Part shown: positions 62,390 to 64,000 of the stretch, piece by piece
Position numbering within the stretch: position 1 is the stretch's first letter
Layout of the letters: each line of letters opens with the position of its first letter
Assembly (NCBI GenBank): GCA_029204225.1
Contig: CM055092.1
Span: 79,308,527-79,372,526 of the forward strand
From: Diphasiastrum complanatum
Lineage: Eukaryota; Streptophyta; Lycopodiopsida; Lycopodiales; Lycopodiaceae
DNA: 64,000 bases
Reading direction: 5' to 3'
Translations under genes and position numbers: made by a program
Notes under the pieces: model-generated
The model's database searches: none
Told to the model about the DNA's origin: nothing
What the model saw: only the letters and a program-made list of their open reading frames with translations

Positions 62390-63134
62390 TGTTAGATCTT
62401 GATGTAGATGCATTATACTATGATTTAAGCAAGAGCAATGGATAAAAAAAAGAGCGACCTCACACGTGTGGAGGATAGTACATGTACAGACTATAAACAG
62501 AGAATAAAGTACTCAAGCATACAAAAGCATTCCACTCATCAAAACTCAAGACAAATGTGGAAAATACAAAGAAAACTAGAATTTGCCAATGTCACATCAA
62601 CTTCTCATTGATTTGGCTGGTCCCTTTATAGATCAAGTACATCCATGAGCTATGTACTATCCAGCAAGCCTTGACACGTGTGAAGAGTGCCTAGTCATCC
62701 AGATCCACCAATGGGAGCCATATGTGCTCATTTTCCAAAGTCGACTATTCTCATTAGCTAGAAAACAAAAAGCTAGTTTTCCACATTTATAGGAATATTC
62801 CCTATAAAATAGGATCTAATGGAATATCTCTATCTTATCATCTACAATCTTATCCACACGTGTGAATGGCATCTTGACATGTGGGAGCATTTACTCATTC
62901 ACATGGAAGTGCATTCTATTTACAAAAGTTTGACCAAAATGACTCGTTTCTAGATTCTACTCAAAGGTCAATTTCACACATGGGTAGATCCATCTAAAAT
63001 CAATCTAACCTTATCAGAAAAAAGTTATGTACATCTTTTCACACGTGGGAACAGACTCCACACGTGAGATCCTATCATGATCTCATATCTCAAGATTAAC
63101 CAAGTATATCAAGTTTGAAGTGACATTTTTAACA
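62390..63134 (-). mobile_element. LTR with TGTTA...TAACA ends, second copy (745 bp)
   Basis: Reverse complement of the LTR at 22229-23004 over its whole length, with the same TGTTA/TAACA ends and several CACACGTGTG palindromes (62461-62470, 62855-62864). Flanking five bases do not match each other, and no internal region is recognisable, so it is a solo-like LTR without an intact target-site duplication. Confidence 0.8.
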
Positions 63135-63843
63135 ATCCACGTATCAGATTCCACTTCTAACATCACAATTGACATCCAAAACTACGAATAATTCAATGCT
63201 TACAAAGATATCATCTATGAATTCCACTAAATGAATTTAATCCAGGAAATTAATATCGGGTATTAAGCAATTATTTACAGGGATGACCGAAATCCTAACT
63301 GCGAAATACATTTCCTGATCACACTTACTACCACTGATGTCCACTATTCTTCTCCCCTTAGGATTTTCAGTCCCCTAAAAATCTATTTCATCTAAGGTAC
63401 TAAGAAGACATAATGACATTAGTAAATGTCTAAAGTTAATTACTATAGGAGAAATTCTGAAACAAATGCTATACAAAATCATCTACTAGTATGAAAAACA
63501 GTACTAGTCTGATATTTTGCATATAATTCACCGTAGGATTCAACCGGAAATGAAATCAGTTTTTTACTTTTGATCAGTTCCTATCAATTACATATTTTTC
63601 AATAACATTGGATTGTTTTTTATTTTTATTGATTGGTTTGGCATTGCTCCGTTAATACGGACAAAAACTATCCAAACTCAAAATATGAAATTACATGAAT
63701 GGAAATAGGATTTTAGTAACTCTTAAACTGTATCCAAACAAGATTTCACTATCCGGATAAAGAGTACTATTGCCACTCATTTTCTTTGGTCGTTTCATCT
63801 TGTTTGACGGTTTTAAATTCAAGTTTGACGAGTATCATGTACA
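63135..63843. other. Unassigned sequence
   Basis: AT-rich, no ORF above 60 codons, no recognised repeat. It may be the decayed upstream part of the Gypsy fragment that follows. Confidence 0.3.
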
Positions 63844-64000
63844 AACGAAAATATGCTGCGAGCATATGTGGGCCATCGATAGTCTGATTGGAAAAATTAC
63901 CTTCCACTAGTGGAATTTGCATATAATAGTGCAAAACATTCAGCGACCGGATTCAGCCCTTTCATGCTTATGTATGGTTGTCAACCTCGATCACCGATCA
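63844..64000 (+). mobile_element. Ty3/Gypsy integrase fragment, runs off the window
   Basis: The frame reads LRAYVGHR, a TAG, then SDWKNYLPLVEFAYNSAKHS and FSPFMLMYGCQPRSPI. This is the end of the Gypsy integrase core and its GxxPF...YG signature. The TAG stands where Gln is usual. No upstream integrase motif is visible before 63844, so the 5' side is truncated or decayed. Confidence 0.88.

Noticed and set aside
62390-63134. Complete retrotransposon at 61.7-63.1 kb
   Set aside because: Only an LTR and an unrelated reverse repeat are present; no internal coding region or matched duplication.

Overview
The window reads as nuclear DNA of a land plant with a large, repeat-rich genome. Evidence: split protein genes with GT..AG introns (one nearly 4.9 kb), a group III WRKY transcription factor, Copia and Gypsy LTR retrotransposons with initiator-tRNA-Met type primer sites (TGGTATCAGAGC), very long (GA/CT)n runs, and no bacterial-style gene packing. 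I cannot fix the lineage; a fern, lycophyte or gymnosperm-like genome would fit.

Layout. 1-5963: the 3' end of a plant F-box protein gene (two exons; the intron holds foldback/MITE-like elements). 6-11 kb: non-coding DNA with minisatellites, GA microsatellites and a second inverted-repeat element made of GTTCC motifs. 11.5-13.5 kb: minus-strand relics of a Copia and a Gypsy element, then a 190-bp CT run. 14.8-18.9 kb: two copies of one segment around two degenerate short-period arrays. 18.8-21.4 kb: a broken minus-strand multi-exon gene that I read as a ParB-like domain followed by a DNA-methyltransferase-like domain; this is the most unusual gene here. 21.6-43.4 kb: a pile of nested and truncated LTR elements, including one nearly full Copia (27.6-32.9 kb), a truncated sister copy (33.5-35.6 kb), two minus-strand relatives, a low-coding element with a short ORF of its own (36.9-40 kb), and a shrunken Copia derivative. 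44-47.6 kb: intergenic. 47.7-50.4 kb: an intact three-exon group III WRKY gene, with a six-unit minisatellite and two short uORFs just before its start codon. 50.4-55.6 kb: intergenic, with a repeat-flanked coding-like relic. 55.7-57.9 kb: a minus-strand LTR, a polypurine tract and an intact 419-codon ORF of unknown function. 58.0-61.7 kb: a 3'-truncated Copia. 61.7-63.1 kb: reverse-oriented repeat copies and a solo-like LTR. 63.8-64.0 kb: a Gypsy integrase piece running off the end.

Only the F-box gene, the WRKY gene and possibly the 419-codon ORF look intact. Most breaks in the retroelements and in the ParB-like gene are C-to-T or G-to-A changes (CAG to TAG, TGG to TGA/TAG, Asp to Asn), as expected from deamination of methylated cytosine in silenced repeats.
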